A DNA stretch of 21,966 nt from the NCBI GenBank assembly GCA_023399035.1, contig JAEWQX010000043.1, positions 1 through 21,966 of the forward strand, in the 5' to 3' direction. This stretch comes from Bacillota bacterium (GTDB lineage Bacteria > Bacillota > Clostridia > Clostridiales > Clostridiaceae). The position numbers and the translations under genes were made by a program. The notes below the pieces were generated by a model. The model did no database searches. It was not told the DNA's origin and worked only from the letters and a program-made list of their open reading frames with translations. Below are positions 15,470 through 21,966 of the stretch, piece by piece (position 1 is the stretch's first letter; each line of letters opens with the position of its first letter).

Positions 15470-16423
15470 ATGAGTACATTATTTGAAGTAAAGAATTTAA
15501 GTATAATAAATAATAATATGAAAATACTTAAAGATATCAATTTAAAAGTCGATAAAGGCGAAATACTAGGAATAATAGGAGAAAGCGGATGCGGTAAGAG
15601 TACTCTTATAAGAGCAGTTTCACGAATGCTCAATGAAGGAGAAAAGATTACTGAGGGAAGAGTATTATTTGATGGCATAGATTTATTTGATTTATCAGAG
15701 GGAGAAATGAAAAAGATAAGAGGAAGAGGTATTGGGATAGTATTTCAGAATCCAGCTTCAACTTTTAATCCTGTGATAAAGATTGGAAAACAGTTTATAG
15801 AAGCAATAAATGTACATAAAAAAATGAATAAAAAACAGTGCATAAAAGAATGTGCAGAATTAATGAAGAAACTTAATTTGAATGATGCAGAATGCATTCT
15901 AGACAGCTATACTTTTGAGCTCAGCGGTGGAATGAATCAGAGAACAGCTATTGCACTTGCAATGATTATGAAACCCAAGCTGCTTATTTGTGATGAGCCT
16001 ACCAGCGCTCTTGATGTTACTGTTCAGGCTCAGGTAGTCAAAGAACTTAAAGGTCTTAGGGATGACTTTAATACCAGCATGATAGTTGTTGCACATAGTA
16101 TGGGGGTAATATGCAATATGGCAGATAAGGTTGCTGTAATGTATGCAGGCCAAATTATAGAATATGGGAAGTGCGGTGAAATTTTAAATAATCCTTTGCA
16201 TCCATATACAAAAGCCCTTATTAATGCTGTGCCTGTAATGAATGGGGATCTGCCAAAACCTATTAAGGGTAATATGCATTCATTTGAAAGGGAAATATCA
16301 GGATGCTGCTTTGCTGAAAGATGTGATTTATGCAGTGAAGAATGCTGTATTGGAAATACTAAATTTATAGAAATATCAGATGATCACTTTGTAAGATGTT
16401 CTCTTATTAAAATCAGTAATTAA
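15470..16423 (+). CDS. ABC transporter ATPase of the second importer (OppD/NikD type)
   Basis: 317 residues from the ATG at 15470, chosen because TTGGGAG lies just upstream; a GTG at 15452 is in frame but has no good ribosome binding site. The motifs are Walker A GESGCGKS (37-44), Q-loop FQNPAS (Asn where OppD has Asp), signature LSGGMNQR, Walker B LLICDEPTSALD, and the switch His in VVAHSMG. The C-terminus has the oligopeptide-transporter Cys segment GCCFAERCDLCSEECC. It begins 23 bases after the binding-protein gene and couples ATP hydrolysis to the two permeases with the ATPase that follows. Confidence 0.92.
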   Translation: MSTLFEVKNLSIINNNMKILKDINLKVDKGEILGIIGESGCGKSTLIRAVSRMLNEGEKITEGRVLFDGIDLFDLSEGEMKKIRGRGIGIVFQNPASTFNPVIKIGKQFIEAINVHKKMNKKQCIKECAELMKKLNLNDAECILDSYTFELSGGMNQRTAIALAMIMKPKLLICDEPTSALDVTVQAQVVKELKGLRDDFNTSMIVVAHSMGVICNMADKVAVMYAGQIIEYGKCGEILNNPLHPYTKALINAVPVMNGDLPKPIKGNMHSFEREISGCCFAERCDLCSEECCIGNTKFIEISDDHFVRCSLIKISN

Positions 16424-16508
16424 AGCTGAACTGTTCAGGCATTTTGATATAATGAAATATTAAAGTAAACTGTAAGATATGAATTAATGATAGAAAGTGC
16501 GTTGTTAT

Positions 16509-17270
16509 ATGAAAAATATTATTTTAAAATGTAAAAACATAAAGAAGGAATTTAAGAAAAGAGACCATGTACATAAAGCTGCAGATGATATAAGCTTTCA
16601 ATTATATGCACGTGAATGTTTTGGAATAGTAGGAGAGAGCGGAAGTGGAAAGAGTACACTGGCAAAGATGATAATGAAGCTTGAAAATGCTGATTCTGGA
16701 GAAATAATAGTAGATGGAGAAGACATATCAAAGTTTAAAGGTAAAAAAGTAAGAGACTATTATGGTGTGATTCAAATGGTATTCCAGGATGCAAAAGGAT
16801 CATTCAACCCCAAGATGACCATAGGCAGTTCAATAATGGAGTACATATGTAATTTATGTTACGTAGATAAAAACGAACGAAGAAAAAAGGTGGTAAATCT
16901 GCTTGAAGAAGTAGGCCTGACTGAAGCACATTATGACAGATATCCACATGAATTAAGCGGGGGACAATGTCAGAGGGCTGCAATTGCAAGAGCTTTGTCT
17001 GTGCATCCTAAAATTATAATATTTGATGAAGCTACAAGCGGACTTGATGTTTCAGTTCAGGCTCAGGTAGTTGAGCTTTTAAAGAAGACTCTTGAGGAAC
17101 GTGACATATCATATCTTTTTATATCTCATGACCTTAAGCTTGTAAGCAGCTTTTGTGACAGAATAGGTGTTATGTATCATGGAAAGCTTATAGAATGCGG
17201 AAAATCACATGATGTCATAAATAATCCACAAAATGACTATACAAAACTTCTTATAGAGTCTGTATTATAA
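16509..17270 (+). CDS. ABC transporter ATPase of the second importer (OppF/NikE type, short form)
   Basis: 253 residues from ATG at 16509; GTG at 16497 is in frame but no ribosome binding site precedes it, and even the ATG has only a weak AAAGTG. Walker A is GESGSGKS, the Q-loop FQDAKGSFNP (Ala in place of Pro), the signature LSGGQCQR and Walker B IIIFDEATSGLD, where DEA replaces the usual DEP, as in NikE. It ends soon after the last core element and lacks the C-terminal Cys extension of the OppF at 6369; this is the normal NikE-like length rather than a truncation. An 85-base gap separates it from the preceding ATPase, the widest in the operon. Confidence 0.9.
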   Translation: MKNIILKCKNIKKEFKKRDHVHKAADDISFQLYARECFGIVGESGSGKSTLAKMIMKLENADSGEIIVDGEDISKFKGKKVRDYYGVIQMVFQDAKGSFNPKMTIGSSIMEYICNLCYVDKNERRKKVVNLLEEVGLTEAHYDRYPHELSGGQCQRAAIARALSVHPKIIIFDEATSGLDVSVQAQVVELLKKTLEERDISYLFISHDLKLVSSFCDRIGVMYHGKLIECGKSHDVINNPQNDYTKLLIESVL

Positions 17271-17348
17271 GATACAATATTCTATATATAGTGCACAATA
17301 CGAATTTTATAATTAACTTAATTAACTTTAGAAATAAAATGTATAATG

Positions 17349-17399
17349 AAGCAGAAAAAGGATATGATGAATTAGATTTCTTCACATCCTTTTCTGCTT
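17349..17399. terminator. Bidirectional terminator between the second importer and dapB
   Basis: AAGCAGAAAAAGGATATGA (from 17349) pairs with TCACATCCTTTTCTGCTT (ending 17399), with one bulge and a G-U pair, between convergent genes. The A-rich left arm and T-rich right arm would serve both strands. Confidence 0.7.
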
Positions 17400-17407
17400 A
17401 ATATTAA

Positions 17408-18166
17408 TTAATCATTAAGACCAATAACATCATCCATGTTATATAAACCTGGCTTAGTTACAGAAGCCATAAATTCACATGCCTTTAATGCACCTACAGC
17501 AAAAACTTCTCTCGATATAGCTTTATGAGTAAGTTCGATTACTTCGCCGCTTCCAGCAAAGATAACATCATGGTCTCCAACAATAGAGCCGCCTCTTATT
17601 GCATGGATTCCAATTTCATTTTCTTCTCTTTTTGCATGACCTTCTCTGCCATAAACGTATTTAGTCTCTTCACTTAAAGAATCTCTTATTGTATCTGCAA
17701 GTAAAAGTGCAGTACCACTTGGTGCATCTACTTTTTGATTGTGGTGCTTTTCAATGATTTCAATATCATAGTTACCGTAAAGAAGAGGTGCAACCTTTTT
17801 TAATAGAGAGTTTATTAAGTTAATTCCAAGAGACATGTTAGCTGATTTGAATAAAGGAAGAGTCTTGCTCTTTTCATCAATTAAAGCTAACTGTTCATCA
17901 GAAAATCCAGTTGAGCATATAACAAGAGGTTTATTAGTTTTTTCAGTTAATGCTAGAAGACTGTTTAAAGCATCAGCTCTTGAAAAGTCTAATAATACAT
18001 CATATTCAATATTCAATTCTTCTGGACTTTTAAAAACAGGATATGAAGTTTCGCTTGGGAACTTATCAATTCCACCAACAATTTCTACATCCTTAAATTT
18101 TTCGCAGCATTCAGTAATCATTCTTCCCATCTTACCGCAGCAGCCGTTTAATACTACTTTTACCAT
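17408..18166 (-). CDS. dapB: 4-hydroxy-tetrahydrodipicolinate reductase
   Basis: It reduces the DapA product to tetrahydrodipicolinate with NAD(P)H, in the cytoplasm. The 252-residue protein has an N-terminal Rossmann motif GCCGKMGRM (8-16), LLDFS then ICSTGFS for cofactor contacts, SANMSLGIN, and the catalytic signature EKHHNQKVDAPSGTA (about 139-153) with His141 and Lys145. The C-terminal part has GREGHAKREENEIGIHAIRG and GDHDVIFAG. The length is at the short end of the family but nothing essential is missing. It starts 11 bases after dapA and its ribosome binding site (AAGGTGAG) begins within the dapA stop codon, so the two form one operon. Confidence 0.96.
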   Translation of the reverse strand: MVKVVLNGCCGKMGRMITECCEKFKDVEIVGGIDKFPSETSYPVFKSPEELNIEYDVLLDFSRADALNSLLALTEKTNKPLVICSTGFSDEQLALIDEKSKTLPLFKSANMSLGINLINSLLKKVAPLLYGNYDIEIIEKHHNQKVDAPSGTALLLADTIRDSLSEETKYVYGREGHAKREENEIGIHAIRGGSIVGDHDVIFAGSGEVIELTHKAISREVFAVGALKACEFMASVTKPGLYNMDDVIGLND

Positions 18167-18177
18167 ACTATCTCACC

Positions 18178-19056
18178 TTACATTAAATTATTTTTCTTTA
18201 AAGCAGCTTTTAAAACTTCTTCATTATGAGGCTCCATTTCACAAAGAGGAAGTCTTAAATGTCCTACTTCTAATCCCATTAAGTTCATTGCAGTCTTAAC
18301 AGGGATAGGATTTGTTTCAATAAATAAAGAATTTGCTAAAGATAAGGTATCAAGCTGAATATCTAAAGCATTCTTAAAATCATTTTCAAGACATTTTGCT
18401 GTCATTTCATGAACTTTATCAGGAATTATATTTGCAAGAACAGATATAACACCTTTTCCTCCTAGAGACATTATAGAAACAATCTGATCGTCATTACCAG
18501 AATATATGTCTATTTTATCTCTGCATAATTCTTTTATCTTTACTATCTGACTTATATCTCCGCTTGCTTCTTTTACAGCCTTTACATTGCTTAAATGTGC
18601 AAGTTTCAATAAGGTTTCAGGCTTTATATTTACACCAGTTCTTGATGGAACATTGTAAAGAATTATAGGAGTATTTACTTCATTATTGATAGCTTCAAAA
18701 TGTTTTATCAAACCTTTTTGAGTAGTCTTATTGTAATATGGTGTTATGACAAGAAGTCCATCTACACCAACACTTTCTGCATATTTACTCATTGAGATAG
18801 CAGCAGCAGTGTTATTAGAGCCAGTACCTGCAATAACAGGTATTCTTTTATTGACTACATCAACAGTAAATTTTATTGTGTCCTTTTTTTCTTTTTCAGT
18901 CATTGTGGTAGCTTCACCAGTTGTACCACATATTATGATTGCATCAGTACCTTTTTCAATATGCCACTCAAGCAGAGTTCTTAGCTTTTCAAAATTAACT
19001 CCTTCATGATTAAAAGGTGTAATAATGGCCACACCAGAACCTTCGAATATTGACAT
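18178..19056 (-). CDS. dapA: 4-hydroxy-tetrahydrodipicolinate synthase
   Basis: A class I (Schiff-base) aldolase that condenses pyruvate with aspartate semialdehyde, the first step of the diaminopimelate pathway. The 292-residue TIM barrel shows GTTGEA (44-49), YY at 107-108, LYNVPSRTG with Tyr134 and Arg139, and the Schiff-base lysine Lys162 in VKAVKEASGD. An upstream in-frame ATG at 19095 would add 13 residues, but GGAGG lies 7 bases before the ATG at 19056, and MSIFEGSGVAIITPF is the normal beginning. No lysine riboswitch pattern was found upstream, so lysine control at the RNA level is not evident. Confidence 0.96.
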   Translation of the reverse strand: MSIFEGSGVAIITPFNHEGVNFEKLRTLLEWHIEKGTDAIIICGTTGEATTMTEKEKKDTIKFTVDVVNKRIPVIAGTGSNNTAAAISMSKYAESVGVDGLLVITPYYNKTTQKGLIKHFEAINNEVNTPIILYNVPSRTGVNIKPETLLKLAHLSNVKAVKEASGDISQIVKIKELCRDKIDIYSGNDDQIVSIMSLGGKGVISVLANIIPDKVHEMTAKCLENDFKNALDIQLDTLSLANSLFIETNPIPVKTAMNLMGLEVGHLRLPLCEMEPHNEEVLKAALKKNNLM

Positions 19057-19787
19057 TTTAATTCCTCCAATTAAATTACTAAAACTATTTATCATTCTTT
19101 ATCATTTGTTTTGTACGCAAAATAAATTTTCAAACATTTTTCATATGTTTCAGATATATAACTTCACTAAAGAAAGAATATTATTAGAATTGAAGATATT
19201 ATGAATATAACAAATTATCCATATATTATTTTAACAATATTTAATCTTCCTAATATCATAATATACACTTATACTGCTAGTGTTTCTAATTTAATTTAAA
19301 ATGACTAATTATGCTGTTTAATTGTGCATCTTAAACAGAACGCAGCAGTGCAGAATATGAGCGTATAACATAAATATTTTTATGTTATATATGAATGGTT
19401 CAGTATTAGTATTTTTATTTATTTTATACCTTTGTAGTATAACCTATTTTAAAGGAAAACGTCTATAAGATTAAACCAGTATGAGTTCATTTTGATTTAA
19501 ATAGAAATAACTTGTCTACAAATTAAGGCATATTAGCAAAATGATTTACCTTTACACAATAAAATTAATTACTATTTGATAAAAAATATATGAATTAATA
19601 AACATATATACAAATACTATAGTGAAATATTGAATGAATATCAAGTATTTAAAGGAAATAAGTTGAAAAATAAGTATAGATTTATTAATGAGGCAAGTAT
19701 AATGGAATGATAAAAATTAGAATATGAAATTTTAAATTGGAGATAATAAAAAGTATATAAGAAAAATAGAGGAAATGTGGTGATATT
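19057..19787. other. Intergenic region of about 730 bases upstream of dapA and the spore-protein gene
   Basis: There is no credible coding frame on either strand. TATAACATAAA (19364-19374) forms a perfect 11-bp hairpin with 19379-19389. The patch around 19335-19365 is a little richer in G and C than its surroundings and could be the trace of something lost. For the spore-protein gene, TGAATT (19591-19596) and AATACTA (19613-19619), 16 bases apart, resemble a sigma-G promoter but leave a long leader of about 170 nt. A sigma-A -10 (TATAAT, 19698-19703) has no fitting -35. The dapA promoter could not be placed with confidence. Confidence 0.4.
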
Positions 19788-20054
19788 TTGAGTAATACTC
19801 CATTGAAAAAAATAATAAAATCAAAGTTAAGGGGGAATAAGGAATTAACTGAAGCAGAAAAGATGAGAGAAAAAATAAAATATGAAATTGCAGAGGAGCT
19901 TGGGCTTAGCGATAAGGTTAAAAGTGAAGGCTGGGGAGGACTTTCAGCAGAAGAAACTGGACGTATTGGCGGGCTTATGACAAAGCGTAAAAAAGCACTA
20001 AATATGCCTTCAAATGATGAAATATTAGGGCGTGTCTCAAAAAAGAAATCATGA
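19788..20054 (+). CDS. Divergent alpha/beta-type small acid-soluble spore protein
   Basis: 88 residues starting at TTG with GTGGTGA a few bases upstream. The segment KYEIAEELGLSDKV matches the first conserved region of alpha/beta SASPs, including the E-I-A site normally cut by the germination protease GPR. GWGGLSAEETGRIGGLMTKR matches the second region (usually GGxxxxxxxGxxGGxMV). These proteins coat and bend forespore DNA and protect it from UV and chemicals. It departs from the main SASPs in its basic N-terminal 30 residues and the lysine-rich tail, so it is a minor or variant member, and its DNA binding is not certain. The family call rests on motif order and size. Confidence 0.8.
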   Translation: MSNTPLKKIIKSKLRGNKELTEAEKMREKIKYEIAEELGLSDKVKSEGWGGLSAEETGRIGGLMTKRKKALNMPSNDEILGRVSKKKS

Positions 20055-20068
20055 TTTCTTTTTTGAGA
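20035..20068 (+). terminator. Terminator overlapping the 3' end of the spore-protein gene
   Basis: TCTCAAAAAAGAAATC (20035-20050) pairs perfectly with GATTTCTTTTTTGAGA (20053-20068). The left arm is coding sequence and the TGA stop (20052-20054) spans the loop and the first bases of the right arm. The A and T runs make it symmetric. Confidence 0.7.
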
Positions 20069-20098
20069 TTTCTAAGCACTGTATTTTTAGATGCTTCA

Positions 20099-20157
20099 TG
20101 TTTGACTAACTTAAAAATTAGGATATAATATATTAGATGATGTTTAGACTAACTTAA
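20099..20157 (+). promoter_or_regulatory. Promoter of the methyltransferase gene bracketed by a direct repeat
   Basis: TTGACT (20102-20107), 16 bases, TATAAT (20124-20129). TGTTTGACTAACTTAA (20099-20114) overlaps the -35, and TGTTTAGACTAACTTAA (20141-20157) lies just after the expected transcription start; the copies differ by one inserted base. This is a common operator layout for a repressor, but the regulator is not known. Confidence 0.55.
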
Positions 20158-20170
20158 GGGCGTGATAAAT

Positions 20171-20908
20171 GTGGCATACAATGAATTTGCAAATATTTAT
20201 GATGAATTGATATATGAAGATATTGATTATGATAAAGTTGCAGAAAAGATTTTAGAAATATGCAAAGAAAACAACATTAATTTTGAGGATTATTTAGATT
20301 TAGCATGTGGGACAGGTAATGTTGCAGTTAAGGTATGTAAGGAATTTAAGAATACTTTTGCTGTAGATCTTTCTGATGATATGTTAAATGTTGCTTTTGA
20401 AAAATTTAAAGAAAACAAGGTAAAAGCAAAGGTTATATGCCAGGATATGTGTGAATTAAGCTTAAATCATAAGTTCGACCTTATAAGTTGTGTTCTTGAT
20501 TCTACTAATTATATAACTGAAGACGAGGATTTATATGCATACTTTAGCAGAGTCCATGAACATCTTAAAGACGATGGATTATTTATATTTGATATAAATT
20601 CATATTATAAGTTAAGCGAAGTATTAGGAAATAACATCTATACATATAGCAGCGAAGATATTTTCTACACATGGGAAAATACATTTGAAGATGAAGTATT
20701 AAATATGTTCCTTACATTCTTTGTTAAAAATAAAGAAGACTTATATGAAAGGTTTGAAGAAGAACATGTTGAAAGAGCCTACACTGAAGAGGATATAGAA
20801 CAAGCCTTGGACAAGTGTAATTTCAAATTGATAGGCAAATTTGATGGGTATAGCAATGATGCTGCTCATGAAAATAGTGAAAGAATACTTTACATCGTAA
20901 AGAAATAG
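20171..20908 (+). CDS. Class I SAM-dependent methyltransferase
   Basis: A soluble 245-residue Rossmann-fold methyltransferase. Motif I YLDLACGTGNVA (about 41-52) binds S-adenosylmethionine, AVDLSDDML (about 64-72) is the acidic ribose-binding motif II, ICQDMCELSL follows, and FDLISCVLDSTNYI is the post-I strand. The C-terminal half is a beta-rich insertion seen in clostridial and bacillar relatives of unknown substrate. The start is set at GTG 20171 because GGGCGTGAT lies 4 bases before it and MAYNEFANIYDELIY is the family's typical beginning; GTG at 20162 lies within that ribosome binding site. hslO follows after 25 bases, so the two are probably co-transcribed. The acceptor molecule cannot be predicted. 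Confidence 0.85.
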   Translation: MAYNEFANIYDELIYEDIDYDKVAEKILEICKENNINFEDYLDLACGTGNVAVKVCKEFKNTFAVDLSDDMLNVAFEKFKENKVKAKVICQDMCELSLNHKFDLISCVLDSTNYITEDEDLYAYFSRVHEHLKDDGLFIFDINSYYKLSEVLGNNIYTYSSEDIFYTWENTFEDEVLNMFLTFFVKNKEDLYERFEEEHVERAYTEEDIEQALDKCNFKLIGKFDGYSNDAAHENSERILYIVKK

Positions 20909-20933
20909 ATAAAATACATAGGAGATTAAAAGA

Positions 20934-21815
20934 ATGCAGGATAAGATAATCAAGGCTACAGCCAAAAATGATATGGTTAGAATAATTGCAGGTATTACAA
21001 CAAATTTAGTTAATGAAGGAACTAAAATTCATGATACTACACCTGTAGCTTCAGCAGCTTTCGGAAGAATGCTTACTGCAGGAGCATTAATAGGTTCAAC
21101 TTTAAAGAGTAGTAAAGAAGTTACAACTTTAAAGATAAATGGTGGAGGAGAAATAAACGGAATAACTGTAACAGCTCATAATGACTGCAGCGTTAAAGGC
21201 GTTGTTGGAAATCCATACGTGGACAGACCTCTTAATGAAAAGGGAAAGCTGGATGTAGGAGGAGCTGTTGGTACAAATGGTATGCTTTATGTTATCAAAG
21301 ATTTGGGGCTTAAAGATCCATATGTAGGACAGGTAAAGATTCAAACGGGTGAAATAGCTGAAGATTTTGCATACTACTTCACAGTTTCAGAACAAACTCC
21401 ATCAGCAGTATCACTAGGCGTTCTTGTTGACAAGGATTTATCAATAAAGGCAGCAGGTGGATTTATTGTACAGATGTTACCAGGAGCTGATGAATTATTA
21501 GCTGATGTAATTACATACAGATTACAGGAAATACCACCTATAACTACATTAATAAGTGAAGGAAAAACTATTGAAGAAATATTAGAGTATATATTTGAAG
21601 GAATGGATTTAAAGATTCTTGAAGATATAACTCCAGAATATAAATGTGACTGTTCAAGAGAAAGAGTTGAAAAGGCATTGATTTCAATAGGAAAAGATGA
21701 TTTACAGGAACTTTATGATGAAGGAAAGTCAGAAGAAATAGTATGTAATTTCTGCAATAAGAAATATGAATTTACTCATGAACATATTGGAGAACTATTA
21801 AATAATAAAAAATAA
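20934..21815 (+). CDS. hslO: Redox-regulated molecular chaperone Hsp33
   Basis: A cytoplasmic holdase activated by oxidative unfolding. 293 residues: the N-terminal core (about 1-230) with MVRIIAGITTNLV, AAFGRMLTAGALIGSTLK, INGITVTAHNDCSVKGVVGN, and GGFIVQMLPGAD. The C-terminal zinc switch has CDC (Cys238, Cys240) and CNFC (Cys271, Cys274), the CxC...CxxC set that binds zinc when reduced and forms disulfides when oxidised. The length is normal and all four cysteines are present. AGGAGATT precedes the ATG. It is downstream of the methyltransferase gene, most likely in one operon. Confidence 0.96.
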   Translation: MQDKIIKATAKNDMVRIIAGITTNLVNEGTKIHDTTPVASAAFGRMLTAGALIGSTLKSSKEVTTLKINGGGEINGITVTAHNDCSVKGVVGNPYVDRPLNEKGKLDVGGAVGTNGMLYVIKDLGLKDPYVGQVKIQTGEIAEDFAYYFTVSEQTPSAVSLGVLVDKDLSIKAAGGFIVQMLPGADELLADVITYRLQEIPPITTLISEGKTIEEILEYIFEGMDLKILEDITPEYKCDCSRERVEKALISIGKDDLQELYDEGKSEEIVCNFCNKKYEFTHEHIGELLNNKK

Positions 21816-21842
21816 TTGCTGTAATGCGTAGCAATGATAAAA

Positions 21843-21966
21843 GGGGCTGTATCAAAACAAGTTTGATACTAGCCGATGAAAAAAGAGAATTCAAAAATAA
21901 ATTTGAATTCTCTTTTTTGCGCATAATATTAACATGAAAACAAATAATATTATACCTATTCATCAA
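21843..21966 (+). mobile_element. Candidate left end of an IS1182-type insertion sequence (runs off window)
   Basis: GGGGCTGTATCAAAA (21843-21857) resembles the terminal inverted repeats of IS1182-family elements, which often begin GGGGCTGTCTCAAAA. It is followed by an imperfect hairpin with TTTGATACTAGCC, then a perfect 17-bp terminator-like stem, 21879-21895 with 21902-21918 (GAGAATTC core). A plus-strand frame begins at ATG 21934 and remains open for 11 codons (KTNNIIPIHQ) to the edge, with no clear ribosome binding site. The other end and any target duplication are outside the window, so this could equally be just the hslO terminator. Confidence 0.4.
21879..21918. terminator. Strong hairpin downstream of hslO
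   Basis: AAAAAAGAGAATTCAAA (21879-21895) pairs exactly with TTTGAATTCTCTTTTTT (21902-21918), with a 6-nt loop and runs of A and T. It can end the hslO transcript, and may also be the guard terminator found inside many insertion sequence ends. Confidence 0.75.

Noticed and set aside
16424..16508. Internal promoter before the last ATPase gene (TATAAT-like bases near 16447)
   Set aside because: There is no matching -35 at a suitable distance; the gap is noted but no promoter can be supported.
17835..18299. Plus-strand 154-codon frame opposite dapA and dapB
   Set aside because: It lies antisense across two certain genes and shows no recognisable domain or start signal.
19057..19300. Lysine riboswitch or T-box before dapA
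   Set aside because: Neither the conserved lysine riboswitch core segments nor the T-box AGGGTGG sequence was found on the minus strand.
1..21966. CRISPR array, tRNA or rRNA genes
   Set aside because: No regularly spaced repeats, cloverleaf sequences or rRNA-like GC-richer segments were seen.

Overview
The window looks like chromosomal DNA of a spore-forming Clostridium (Clostridium sensu stricto). The base composition is very AT-rich, ribosome binding sites are strong and purine-rich, sigma-A type promoters are AT-rich, and there is an alpha/beta-type small acid-soluble spore protein. The species cannot be fixed from the sequence alone.

Layout. (1) Bases 1-134 hold the 3' end of an unidentified gene, followed by a terminator and a decayed pullulanase remnant (about 311-615). 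(2) Bases 750-2896 hold a divergent pair: dapH on the minus strand and a class I/II aminotransferase on the plus strand, probably the N-acetyl-diaminopimelate aminotransferase PatA. Both fit the acetylase branch of lysine/diaminopimelate synthesis. (3) Bases 3471-9353 hold a complete oligopeptide ABC importer, oppB-oppC-oppD-oppF-oppA. A repeat-bounded, MITE-like segment of about 320 bp separates oppF from oppA. (4) Bases 9549-10811 hold a protein with an HD domain followed by an HD-GYP domain, a candidate cyclic-di-GMP phosphodiesterase. (5) Bases 10991-11944 hold an M14-type succinylglutamate desuccinylase/aspartoacylase family enzyme. (6) Bases 12138-17270 hold a second nickel/peptide-class ABC importer in the order permease, permease, lipoprotein, ATPase, ATPase. 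(7) Bases 17408-19056 hold dapA-dapB on the minus strand, convergent with the second importer. (8) After a gap of about 730 bp come a small acid-soluble spore protein, a SAM-dependent methyltransferase and the redox chaperone Hsp33 (hslO). (9) The right edge looks like the first bases of an insertion sequence.

How the genes work together. dapA, dapB, dapH and the aminotransferase cover four consecutive steps from aspartate semialdehyde to N-acetyl-diaminopimelate; the deacetylase (DapL) is not in the window. The two importers would bring in peptides or small chelates, and the M14 enzyme next to the second importer could process what it imports; that link is inference. 

Points most worth a second look: two successive transcription units (the HD-GYP gene and the second permease gene) seem to begin at ATT and ATA instead of ATG; a shared sequence supplies the region just upstream of the ribosome binding sites of two unrelated genes (patA and oppA); an M14 enzyme adjoins a NikA/CntA-like importer; and paired direct repeats bracket the methyltransferase promoter.
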